Shown here: one piece after another, positions 8,774-17,028 of the stretch | How positions within the stretch are numbered: the stretch's first letter is position 1 | How the letters are laid out: each line of letters begins with the position of its first letter | Program-made: the position numbers and the translations under genes | Source of the DNA: Oscillospiraceae bacterium | GTDB lineage: Bacteria; Bacillota; Clostridia; Oscillospirales; CAG-272 | Length of the DNA stretch: 64,000 nucleotides | Direction: 5' to 3' | Assembly: GCA_015064445.1 (NCBI GenBank) | Contig: SVSE01000003.1 | Coordinates: forward strand, 86,324-150,323 | Notes under the pieces: model-generated | What the model was told of the DNA's origin: nothing | Databases searched by the model: none | The model's input: only the letters and a program-made list of their open reading frames with translations

Positions 8774-10822
8774 ATGGCAAAATTCATTACAAACAACATA
8801 CGAAATGTTTGTCTTATCGGACACAGTGGAAGCGGTAAGACCGCTACAATCGAGTCAATGCTCTGGCGTGCAGGTGCAACTGACCGTCTTGGCAGAGTTT
8901 GTGACGGAAATACTGTTTCTGACTACGACAGCGAGGAAATCAAGCGTCAAATCTCTATCGGACTTTCCGTTTGTAACCTTGTTTGGAATGATGTTAAAAT
9001 AAATCTTATCGACTGCCCAGGCTTCCTTGGCTTCGCTGGCGAGGTTGCAAGTGCGCTTCGTGTTGCTGATGCGTGCCTTATAAATGTCGATGCAAAGGCT
9101 GGTATGGAGGTCGGTACTGAAATCGGTTGGTACAACGCACTCGATGCAGGGCTTCCCCGTGCATTCTTTATCAACAAGTGCGATGATCCTGATGCGGACT
9201 TCGACAAGGTGTTTGAACAGCTAAGAGGCGAGTTTGGTAACGCACTCTGCCCTGTATTTATTCCTATCAAGGAGCCTAATGGCGTTATAATGGCAGACCT
9301 TATGACAATGAAGTGCTTCCGTTATCTCCCTAATGGCGAGCGTCAAGAGGAGGAAATGACTCCTTCAAGACTTGCAGTAGCTGAAAAATATGAGGAAATC
9401 TTCATGGAGGCTGTTGCTCAAACCAACGAGGAAATGCTTGAGAAGTTCTTTGAGGGCGAAAGATTCTCCTCCGAGGAATGTGCAAACGCACTTCACGAGG
9501 GAATGATTACAGGCTCTATTGTTCCTGTATGGTGTGGCTCATCCGAGAATATGCGTGGAATTTACTCCATTCTTACATCAATTGCTCAATCCTTCCCAAG
9601 ACATACAGCCAAGGGCGCTGAAAAGGACATCTCCGGTGGCGATGTTGCAATTGAGCGTGAGGGCGAATGTCGCTTGTTCGTATTTAAGACAATCTCAGAC
9701 CCATTCGTTGGACGCTTCTCGTTCTTTAAGGTTATGAACGGAGAGCTTAAAAAGGATATGGTTCTCAAGAATGTATCAACGGGCGCCGAAGAAAAGTTCT
9801 CAAAGATTTACACAATTTGTGGTAAGAAGCAGACCGAGGTTGACTCACTTGCTTGTGGCGATATCGGTGTTATTGCAAAGCTTTCTGGCACAAATACAAA
9901 TGACACTCTCTGCGAGAAATCGCAAATGGAATATAAGAAAATCGACTTCCCTGAAGCTAATATGACAATGGCAATTAAGACCGACGGTAAGGACGAGGAT
10001 AAGGTTGCAACAGCTATCGCAAAGGTGCTTGACGAGGATAAGACCGTTAAGTTTGAAAACTTTGTTGAAACTGGCGAGCTTCTTATCAAGGGAATCGGCG
10101 ATGTTCACCTTGACACAGTAGTTTGCAAGCTCAAAAATAGATACGGTGTAAGCATTAAGCTTCAAACACCAAAGATTGCATACCGTGAAACAATCAAAAA
10201 GACTATTAGCGTTGAGGGCAAGCACAAAAAGCAGTCTGGTGGCGCAGGTCAGTACGGACATGTTAAAATTACATTCTCCCCTGCTGATTGCGAGGGCTTG
10301 GCATTTACAACGAGCGTTGTAGGTGGCGAGGTTCCAAAGGGATACTTCCCAGCAGTTGAAAAGGGACTTGAGGACGCAATGAAGGTTGGCGTGCTTCTCG
10401 GCTATCCTATGGTTGGACTTGGCGCAGACCTCACAGGTGGTTCATATCACGATGTTGACTCGAATGAGCTTTCATTTAAGCTTGCTGCTCGCTTGGCATA
10501 CAAGGAATTGACAAACGCAAGTCCTGTTCTCCTTGAGCCTATCGGCACACTTAAGGTAAGCGTTCCTGAATCAATGATAGGCGATATTATGGGCGACCTT
10601 AACAAGCGCCGTGGTAGAGTTCTCGGCTGGGAGCCTGATGCAAAGCGCCCAAGCTACACGGTAGTTGAGGCAGATGTTCCAAAGGCAGAAATGGTTGACT
10701 ATGTTATCGCGCTTCGTGCTATGACACAGGGCAGAGGTAACTTCACATTCCACTTCGCAAGATACGAGGAGGTTCCCTCACAGCTTGCCGCAAGAGTTCC
10801 TGCAAGAGAATTAAAGGATTAA
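8774..10822 (+). CDS. Elongation factor G-like protein (FusA2-type paralogue)
   Basis: 682 residues with the domain order of EF-G: GTPase (1-260), domain II (about 300-380), III, IV and V. GTP-binding motifs are GHSGSGKT at 16-23 (G1), DCPG near 79 (G3) and NKCDD near 134 (G4, where canonical EF-G has NKMD). The G1 and G4 deviations and the missing tuf/rps neighbours mark it as the divergent EF-G paralogue common in Clostridia, not the housekeeping translocase. Possible roles are ribosome-associated under stress or in recycling; unproven. Single gene with its own promoter and a strong terminator. Confidence 0.88.
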   Translation: MAKFITNNIRNVCLIGHSGSGKTATIESMLWRAGATDRLGRVCDGNTVSDYDSEEIKRQISIGLSVCNLVWNDVKINLIDCPGFLGFAGEVASALRVADACLINVDAKAGMEVGTEIGWYNALDAGLPRAFFINKCDDPDADFDKVFEQLRGEFGNALCPVFIPIKEPNGVIMADLMTMKCFRYLPNGERQEEEMTPSRLAVAEKYEEIFMEAVAQTNEEMLEKFFEGERFSSEECANALHEGMITGSIVPVWCGSSENMRGIYSILTSIAQSFPRHTAKGAEKDISGGDVAIEREGECRLFVFKTISDPFVGRFSFFKVMNGELKKDMVLKNVSTGAEEKFSKIYTICGKKQTEVDSLACGDIGVIAKLSGTNTNDTLCEKSQMEYKKIDFPEANMTMAIKTDGKDEDKVATAIAKVLDEDKTVKFENFVETGELLIKGIGDVHLDTVVCKLKNRYGVSIKLQTPKIAYRETIKKTISVEGKHKKQSGGAGQYGHVKITFSPADCEGLAFTTSVVGGEVPKGYFPAVEKGLEDAMKVGVLLGYPMVGLGADLTGGSYHDVDSNELSFKLAARLAYKELTNASPVLLEPIGTLKVSVPESMIGDIMGDLNKRRGRVLGWEPDAKRPSYTVVEADVPKAEMVDYVIALRAMTQGRGNFTFHFARYEEVPSQLAARVPARELKD

Positions 10823-10823
10823 C

Positions 10824-10865
10824 AAAAAACACTCTGTAACCGTCTTGGTTACAGAGTGATTTTTT
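10824..10865. terminator. Bidirectional terminator
   Basis: CACTCTGTAACC/GGTTACAGAGTG, a 12-bp perfect stem flanked by A and T runs, shared by the EF-G paralogue and the convergent decarboxylase operon. Confidence 0.92.
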
Positions 10866-12192
10866 ATTTTACTACTGAAATTTTTGTGTAGCCACAATGC
10901 TTCATTAGCTTGATTGCCTCAGAGGTAATCTCCTCGCCTGCTACCACAATCGAAATCGCAGGTGGGCAAAAGAAATTACTCGATGCGCTTATTCTTCCAA
11001 GCGCATTTTCTATATCGAGCGTTTCCCTTTGAGAAAACAGCGCTTCTCTTATAGACATTTTCGCACTTGGCAGAGCAAAATCAAACACAGGTGCGCTTAT
11101 TTTTTGCTTTTGAGGGATTTTCAAAAGCGCCCCCTCAAGCCTTGAAAACTCCTCGTCGGTGTTTTCCGGAGTCAGCATCAAAACAAGATTTTCATAGTCC
11201 GACATTTCAGGGAAAATTCCGTCCTGCTCCAAAATCGAGGCAAGAGCTGTGCCTGTATAGCCATAATCGTTTGCCTTTATAACAATTTTGAGCTGGTCCT
11301 CGCCACAAAGCGTATATCCATTTTTCGCAAGGCGCTCCTTTAAAGCATTAAGCCTTGTCACAAACGCGCCAAGGCGTGCCTTATATCCGTCCGAAAGATA
11401 CTCGTTTGTTTTATCGAGCGAGGCAAGGATTAAATACGACGGGCTTGTAGATGCGAAGAGTGCCATTGCGTCCTTTGCTCTGCTTACAAGCTCGGATGGT
11501 GCATTTTTCGAAATGTGAAGATACGCGCCACCTGTCAGCGTTGGCAGGGTTTTATGCGCGCTATCACAGCACATATGTGCGCCAAGGGCTATCGGATGAG
11601 AGTCCTTTTCCAAGAATTTTAGATACGCCCCGTGTGCATTATCGACCAAAAGAAGCACTCCGTGTCCTTCGCACACCTTAGCAAGCGAGGCTATATCGCA
11701 AATCCCACCAAGATAGTCAGGGCTTGTCACATATACGCAAATCGGCTTTTTGCTCGCGCCATTAAGATATGCGTCAAGTGTATCGGAGTCTATTTGACAT
11801 TTTCTGTAATCATCAGCGCAAAGCCACTTGACATCGAGGTCGAGCAACGCAAGTGCGCTAATAAATGACGAATGGGCATTTCTTGTCGCAAGAACATAGC
11901 CCTCGCCCTTAATAAGTCTTACAAGATAAAGCATCGAGCGCACGCAAAGCGACGAGCCCTCGCAGGAATACAGGCTTCGAGCTGTGTCGAAAATCGAGGA
12001 AAGATTATCCTCGCTTTCCCTTATAATTCCGTCAGACAAAAACAGTGCATCTGCCCCCGAAATCTCGGTAATATCATATTTTTCAAAGCCCAAGGGACCG
12101 TTTCCCTTGTGCCCTGGCATATGTAATCTTGCACTATTGCTCTCTGCATAGGCGCTTACAAAATCAAAAATAGGTGTTTTCATTTTATTCAT
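10864..12192 (-). CDS. Orn/Lys/Arg decarboxylase family PLP enzyme
   Basis: 442 residues, fold-type I PLP enzyme of the major ornithine/lysine/arginine decarboxylase family in the short Firmicutes form (YaaO/SpeA-like). RLHMPGHKG near 22-30 is the N-terminal family signature; DNAHGAY near 184 and SAHKTLPTLTGG near 211, with the PLP lysine about 214, complete the active site. It would release CO2 from a basic amino acid and feed polyamine synthesis or acid tolerance. Its ATG overlaps the last codons of the SCIFF maturase, so the two are translationally coupled; the AAGG RBS lies inside the maturase gene. Confidence 0.85.
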   Translation of the reverse strand: MNKMKTPIFDFVSAYAESNSARLHMPGHKGNGPLGFEKYDITEISGADALFLSDGIIRESEDNLSSIFDTARSLYSCEGSSLCVRSMLYLVRLIKGEGYVLATRNAHSSFISALALLDLDVKWLCADDYRKCQIDSDTLDAYLNGASKKPICVYVTSPDYLGGICDIASLAKVCEGHGVLLLVDNAHGAYLKFLEKDSHPIALGAHMCCDSAHKTLPTLTGGAYLHISKNAPSELVSRAKDAMALFASTSPSYLILASLDKTNEYLSDGYKARLGAFVTRLNALKERLAKNGYTLCGEDQLKIVIKANDYGYTGTALASILEQDGIFPEMSDYENLVLMLTPENTDEEFSRLEGALLKIPQKQKISAPVFDFALPSAKMSIREALFSQRETLDIENALGRISASSNFFCPPAISIVVAGEEITSEAIKLMKHCGYTKISVVK

Positions 12193-13555
12193 TTAATGCC
12201 TTGTCAATGGCAAGCATAATGGCACATTCCATTCTCTTTCTGAAAAGACGACAGCCATACTCGTAAACGCCCTTTACACTACCTGTTGCGTGATATGCAT
12301 TAGCTGCACAGCCACCTGAGCAATAAAGCTTTGCCCAGCAGGTAGCACAATCGGGACGCGCGTAAACATTACACTGTGCGAATTCGTCCTGTGCCTCTTT
12401 GTTTGTAACTCCGTTATATATATCGCCGAGCTTATATTTTTCCTCGCCAACGAATTGGTGGCAGGGATAAAGGTCGCCCCAAGGAGTAACAGCCATATAT
12501 TCTGTTCCCGAGCCACAGCCAGATATTCTTTTATAGATACATGGTCCGCCCTTTAAGTCTATCATATAGTGATAGAAGGTAAATGGCTTGCCTTCTTTTC
12601 TTCTCTGCATCATAAGTGTAGCAAGATCCTCATATTGCTTGCAAACAATAGGGAAATCCTGCTCAGTTAGCTCCTCGCTATCGCCCTTTGCACAAACAAC
12701 GGGCTCCATACTAAGCTCATTAAAGCCGAGGTCAAGCATAACCTTGATGTCCTCTAAAAAGTCGGGGTTTGCGTGAGTAAATGTGCCTCTCATATAGTAA
12801 TTTTTGCCACCACGCGCCTCTACGAGCCTTTGGAATTTAGGAACAATTCTCTGCCAGCTTCCGTTGCCTGCGTAGTCAACTCTATATCTATCGTGAATTT
12901 CCTGCCTTCCGTCGAGGGACAAAACGACATTACTCATCTCGCGATTTGCAAAATCAATCACATCATCATCAATCAAGATACCATTTGTGGTAAGCGTGAA
13001 TCGGAAATTCTTGTTATGCTTCTTTTCAATCTCGCGCGCATATGCCACAAGGTCCTTTATCATTTGGAAGTTCATAAGAGGCTCTCCACCGAAGAAGTCA
13101 ACCTCTAAGTTGCGTCTGCTTCCCGAATTTTCAACAAGGAAATCAAGCGCTCTTTTTCCAACCTCAAGCGACATAACTGCTCTTTCTCCGTGATACTTGC
13201 CCTGACTTGCAAAGCAATATGAGCAATTAAGGTTACAGGTATGCGCAACATGTAGGCAAAGCGCCTTTACAACGCCAGCTGTCTTTTGCTTGAGCTTATC
13301 TGCCATTCCCTCAAAGGTGTCGGGTGTAAAGAGCTTGCCACTATTTTTAAGCGAAAGCACCTGCTCATAGCACGCGTCAATCTCCTTTTCGGAAAGGTCT
13401 GAATATTTATTTTTAAGGCTATCAACAATCTCGCCTCTGCCCATCTTCTCAAAGCACTCGATTATATCATATGCCACATCGTCAACGATATGGACACCAC
13501 CTGAGCAAATGTCAAGGACAATATTGTAGCCACCTAATTTATATTGATGTACCAT
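12185..13555 (-). CDS. scfB: SCIFF radical-SAM maturase (six-Cys-in-45 modification protein)
   Basis: 456 residues. Residues 1-75 form the peptide-recognition (RRE-like) region, starting MVHQYKLGGYNIVLD as in SCIFF maturases. CNLNCSYC at 107-114 is the CxxxCxxC radical-SAM cluster site, followed by FFGGEPLMNF and the TTNG segment. The C-terminal SPASM region (about 370-445) contains many cysteines including CATCWAKLYCSGGC, for two auxiliary Fe-S clusters. It installs a thioether in the SCIFF peptide encoded upstream. Start at 13555 has AGGAGG seven bases away; the 15-codon upstream extension is repeat DNA. Confidence 0.95.
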   Translation of the reverse strand: MVHQYKLGGYNIVLDICSGGVHIVDDVAYDIIECFEKMGRGEIVDSLKNKYSDLSEKEIDACYEQVLSLKNSGKLFTPDTFEGMADKLKQKTAGVVKALCLHVAHTCNLNCSYCFASQGKYHGERAVMSLEVGKRALDFLVENSGSRRNLEVDFFGGEPLMNFQMIKDLVAYAREIEKKHNKNFRFTLTTNGILIDDDVIDFANREMSNVVLSLDGRQEIHDRYRVDYAGNGSWQRIVPKFQRLVEARGGKNYYMRGTFTHANPDFLEDIKVMLDLGFNELSMEPVVCAKGDSEELTEQDFPIVCKQYEDLATLMMQRRKEGKPFTFYHYMIDLKGGPCIYKRISGCGSGTEYMAVTPWGDLYPCHQFVGEEKYKLGDIYNGVTNKEAQDEFAQCNVYARPDCATCWAKLYCSGGCAANAYHATGSVKGVYEYGCRLFRKRMECAIMLAIDKALNE

Positions 13556-13559
13556 AAAA

Positions 13560-13695
13560 CCTCCTCTTACTTTTTCTTTAAGAGAAGAAAAAGTAAGCAA
13601 AAAGAAACTAAAACTAAATCAAAATACACAAGCCTCCTCTTACTCCCTTCAAGAGAAGAAAAGTAAGCAAAAAGAAACTAAAACTAAATCAAAAG
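13560..13695 (-). repeat. Tandem duplication of a hairpin leader carrying the scfB RBS
   Basis: A ~73 bp unit occurs twice in tandem (13560-13632 and 13633-13695). On the minus strand each copy ends in AAGTAAGAGGAGG, so the Shine-Dalgarno site is duplicated too. In the proximal copy CTTACTTTTTCTT and AAGAAAAAGTAAG form a perfect stem just before the RBS; in the distal copy the stem has decayed. Confidence 0.8.
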
Positions 13696-13719
13696 CTAAA
13701 TTACCTTAGCCCTTTTGAT

Positions 13720-13757
13720 AAAAAAACTGTTTGCCCTTCGACAAACAGTCTTTTGTA
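13720..13757 (-). terminator. Hairpin terminator between SCIFF precursor and maturase
   Basis: ACTGTTTGTC...GCAAACAGT hairpin followed by a T run on the minus strand, 11 bases behind the scfA stop codon. It should lower read-through so that far more precursor than enzyme is made. Confidence 0.8.
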
Positions 13758-13767
13758 TATGTGCAAA

Positions 13768-13914
13768 TTATTTGTCGCTATTCTCGCACTGCTGGTTAGC
13801 TATACCACAGCTTGTCTTGCAAGCAGACTGGCAAGATGTCTGGCATTCGCCACAGCCACCATTTTTAGCGCTTTCGCAAAGATTTGCAGTTTCAATTGTC
13901 TTAATGTGTTCCAT
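13768..13914 (-). CDS. scfA: SCIFF ranthipeptide precursor
   Basis: 48 residues. It opens MEHIKTIETANL, the conserved SCIFF leader, and the core holds cysteines at 21, 24, 28, 32, 36 and 43 in CGECQTSCQSACKTSCG and NQQCEN, the six-Cys pattern of the family. An additional cysteine at 13 makes seven. Residue 37, five after Cys32, is Gly; in the studied Thermoanaerobacter homologue the reported thioether joins Cys32 to Thr37 (from memory). GGAGG RBS eight bases upstream and a near-consensus promoter. Function of the mature peptide in Clostridia is still debated (quorum-type signalling has been proposed). Confidence 0.95.
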   Translation of the reverse strand: MEHIKTIETANLCESAKNGGCGECQTSCQSACKTSCGIANQQCENSDK

Positions 13915-13948
13915 TGTTCTATCCTCCGTAAAACTTTTTATCAATGAA

Positions 13949-13977
13949 AGTATATCACACTCTTAAAATAAAGTCAA
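13949..13977 (-). promoter_or_regulatory. Promoter of the SCIFF operon
   Basis: TTGACT (13972-13977), 17 bp spacer, TATACT (13949-13954), minus strand, directly behind the alaS stop codon. It would drive scfA, and by read-through scfB and the decarboxylase. Confidence 0.8.
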
Positions 13978-13987
13978 GAGTTTTATA

Positions 13988-16612
13988 TTATTTTATATTG
14001 GAGATAAGCTCATCTACAAGCGAAAGTGCATCGGCAATTTTTGAGATATCGCGTCCACCACTCATTGCGCTGTCAGGACGACCACCGCCCTTACCACCTG
14101 TTACTGCACTAACCTCACGCAAGATATTACCTGCGTGTGCGCCCTTTGCTACTGCATCCTTACCACATACTGCGATAAAGTTGAGCTTTTCGCCCGAATG
14201 AATAGCAAATACAGCCACAGCACTCGCATTTTTATCCTTAATGCTATCGCCAAGTGAGCGAACTGCGTCAACGCTCATATCTCCAAGGTCAGAGGTAATA
14301 ACGGAAATTCCGTTAACCACCTTTGCGCCATTTACAAGCTCGCTAACACGAGAGTTAGCCATTTTTGAGTTCAAGCTTTCGATTTCACGCTTGAGCGCCT
14401 TAACCTCATCCTGAACACCAAGTGCGCGCTTTGCAATATCGTTTTCGTTTTGGCACTTAAGCTCCTTCGCTGTATCACGAATAAGCGCTTCCTTATCAGA
14501 GAGAAGCTCCAAAACTCCGTAGCCTGTTGTAGCCTCAATTCTACGAACGCCTGCTGCAACACTGCTTTCAGAGATAATCTTGAACATACCAGCCTTAGCA
14601 GTATTATCAATGTGAGTACCACCACAAAGCTCGGTTGAGAAGTCGCCCATCTTAACCATACGAACAACCTTACCGTACTTTTCGCCAAAGAGAGCCATTG
14701 CTCCACTCTTGCGTGCTGTATCAATATCGGTTTCAATGGTATCTACTGGCTCGCCATTTAAAATGTGTGCGTTTACAATTGCCTCAACGCGTGCAATCTC
14801 TTCCTTTGTAAGTGCTGAGAAGTGTGTGAAGTCAAATCTGCCGATTTTGTCATCAACATATGAGCCGCTCTGCTCAACATGTGAGCCAAGAACTGCACGA
14901 AGTGCTGCCTGAAGGAGGTGTACTGACGAGTGGTTTCTCGCAATTGCCTGTCTTCTTTCCTTGTCAACTGTACCGTTAAGAGTGTCGCCAACCTTAACGC
15001 TTCCGCTTTCTACTGTGCAAAGATGAACAAATACGCCATCGTGCTTCTTTGTATCATTTACTGTAAGTGTAGCATTTTCGTTTTCGAGAGAGCCTGTATC
15101 GCCAACCTGTCCACCACCCTCGCCATAGAACGCTGTGGTATCAAGAACGATAGAGCACTCGCCCTCGTCAATTTTGTCAAGAGTCTCGCCATTTTCGCCG
15201 ATAATTGCAAGAACCTTACCGCTTGCAACGGTTGCGCCATAGCCAACAAACTCGGTCTTTGGCAAATCAAGTGCGCTGTCCTTATTGTCCCAGCCACCGA
15301 TATTTGCTCTTGCCTCTCTTGCCCTCTGTCTTTGCTCAGCCATAAGAGTCTTAAACTCCTCCTCGCCGATTTCAAGACCGTTTTCCTGTGCGATTTCTCT
15401 TGTTAGGTCGATTGGGAAGCCGAAGGTGTCATAAAGCTTGAATGCGTCAGCACCAGAGATTTCCTTTGCGCCCTTTGCTTTCGCGTCGGAAACAAGAGTA
15501 TCAAGAATTGAAAGACCTTGGTCTATTGTTGTATCAAAGCGCTCCTCCTCAAGAGAAAGAACCTTTTTAATATAATCTGCCTTTTCCTTAAGCTCTGGAT
15601 AAGCATCGCCACTTTCGCCGATAGCAACCTCGCACATATCAACGAGGAATGGACGGTCAATTCCAAGGAGCTTACCGTGACGGCAAGCGCGTCTTATAAT
15701 TCTACGAAGAACATAACCCCTGCCCTCGTTTGAAGGGATAACACCATCGCTTATCATAAATGTAGCGCTTCTTGTATGGTCGGTTACAACACGGATTGAG
15801 ATGTCGTTATTTGCATCATCTCCGTACTTTTTGCCCGAAATAACGCACACAGTGTCAATGATTTTACGAATCGAGTCAACCTCGAACATATTGTCAACGC
15901 CCTGCATTACGCAAGCGAGTCTTTCAAGTCCCATACCGGTATCAATATTCTTTTGAGCGAGCTCTGTATAGTTACCGTTACCGTCGTTATTAAACTGTGA
16001 GAATACATTGTTCCAGATTTCCATGAATCTATCGCAATCACAGCCAGGCTTACAGTCAGGCGAGCCACAGCCGTACTTGATTCCACGGTCAAAGTAAATC
16101 TCCGAGCAAGGTCCACAAGGTCCACTTCCGTGCTCCCAGAAGTTGTCAGCCTTGCCAAGACGAACGATGTGAGCAGGATTTACACCGATTTTGTTTGCCC
16201 AAATATCGTATGCCTCCTCATCATTCTCGTAGATTGATGGCCAAAGAAGGTCTGATGGGATTTCGAGAGTCTTTGTCAAGAACTCCCAAGCCCACTCTAT
16301 TGCCTCGTTTTTGAAGTAGTCACCAAAGCTGAAGTTGCCGAGCATTTCGAAGAATGTGCCGTGACGCGCTGTGTGTCCTACTCTTTCAAGGTCAGGAGTA
16401 CGAATACACTTTTGGCAGGTGGTAACTCTGTTTTTTGGTGGGATAACCTCGCCTGTAAAGAACTTCTTCATTGGCGCCATTCCAGAGTTGATAAGCAAAA
16501 GTGACTTATCGTTGTTTGGAACGAGCGAGAAGGATGGCAAGCGAAGGTGCTCCTTGCTTTCAAAAAACGAAAGATATTTTTCTCTCAATTCGTTAAGTGA
16601 TGTCCATTTCAT
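13988..16612 (-). CDS. alaS: Alanine--tRNA ligase
   Basis: 874 residues, full AlaRS length. The class II catalytic core starts MKWTSLNELREKYLSFF; FFEMLGNFSFGDYFK near 90-105 and the GMGLERL motif near 230 are typical. Editing domain motifs RNHSSVHLLQ near 560 (HxxxH) and CGGTH near 665 deacylate Ser-/Gly-tRNA. The C-Ala domain ends GGKGGGRPDSAMSGG. The ATG at 16612 gives the normal family N-terminus (AAAGGA ten bases upstream); a TTG two codons earlier is possible. No T-box leader: the promoter lies only about 45 bp upstream. Confidence 0.97.
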   Translation of the reverse strand: MKWTSLNELREKYLSFFESKEHLRLPSFSLVPNNDKSLLLINSGMAPMKKFFTGEVIPPKNRVTTCQKCIRTPDLERVGHTARHGTFFEMLGNFSFGDYFKNEAIEWAWEFLTKTLEIPSDLLWPSIYENDEEAYDIWANKIGVNPAHIVRLGKADNFWEHGSGPCGPCSEIYFDRGIKYGCGSPDCKPGCDCDRFMEIWNNVFSQFNNDGNGNYTELAQKNIDTGMGLERLACVMQGVDNMFEVDSIRKIIDTVCVISGKKYGDDANNDISIRVVTDHTRSATFMISDGVIPSNEGRGYVLRRIIRRACRHGKLLGIDRPFLVDMCEVAIGESGDAYPELKEKADYIKKVLSLEEERFDTTIDQGLSILDTLVSDAKAKGAKEISGADAFKLYDTFGFPIDLTREIAQENGLEIGEEEFKTLMAEQRQRAREARANIGGWDNKDSALDLPKTEFVGYGATVASGKVLAIIGENGETLDKIDEGECSIVLDTTAFYGEGGGQVGDTGSLENENATLTVNDTKKHDGVFVHLCTVESGSVKVGDTLNGTVDKERRQAIARNHSSVHLLQAALRAVLGSHVEQSGSYVDDKIGRFDFTHFSALTKEEIARVEAIVNAHILNGEPVDTIETDIDTARKSGAMALFGEKYGKVVRMVKMGDFSTELCGGTHIDNTAKAGMFKIISESSVAAGVRRIEATTGYGVLELLSDKEALIRDTAKELKCQNENDIAKRALGVQDEVKALKREIESLNSKMANSRVSELVNGAKVVNGISVITSDLGDMSVDAVRSLGDSIKDKNASAVAVFAIHSGEKLNFIAVCGKDAVAKGAHAGNILREVSAVTGGKGGGRPDSAMSGGRDISKIADALSLVDELISNIK

Positions 16613-16656
16613 ATACAATGTGTCCTTTCAACATCAAATTCAAAAATTTCCTATAT

Positions 16657-16685
16657 ATTTTAGCACGCATTTTATTTTTTGTCAA
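16657..16685 (-). promoter_or_regulatory. Promoter of alaS
   Basis: TTGACA (16680-16685), 17 bp spacer, TAAAAT (16657-16662), minus strand. Confidence 0.8.
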
Positions 16686-16908
16686 TAATGTTTGTAAAAT
16701 ATTGATTTATTCTTTTGTGAAGCGGTTTTTTTCGCTCTCGGTTTTGCCTTGTAAAACCCCGAAAAACGCACACAGGTCGGCACTTTTTGCCATTTTGATG
16801 GTATTTTTGTATCGTTTTTGAAAAGGCAAAAGTTTTTCCTGCGCCTCTCCATCGCGCTTGGCAATCAAAATTGGTCTTCTATTTAATGGCTCGAATTTCG
16901 AAATTTCC

Positions 16909-16937
16909 TTGACAAAAGAAAAGTTATATAGTATAAT
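16909..16937 (+). promoter_or_regulatory. Consensus promoter of the large surface protein
   Basis: Perfect TTGACA (16909-16914), 17 bp spacer, perfect TATAAT (16932-16937), giving a leader of about 85 nt. The rest of 16686-16908 is AT-rich and shows no supported gene. Confidence 0.85.
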
Positions 16938-17028
16938 TGTTATATATAATGCCATAACTGCGCCTATTTGCGCGTTGATTTTTGGTAATTTTACTCAAAT
17001 TATTCACCGTAAGGTTAAAGGAGATATC

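Noticed and set aside
16613..16660. T-box leader for alaS
   Set aside because: The promoter leaves about 45 nt of leader, too short for a T-box.
16682..16955. Two short minus-strand frames between alaS and the surface protein
   Set aside because: No RBS, they overlap the consensus promoter at 16909-16937, and the products look like no protein.
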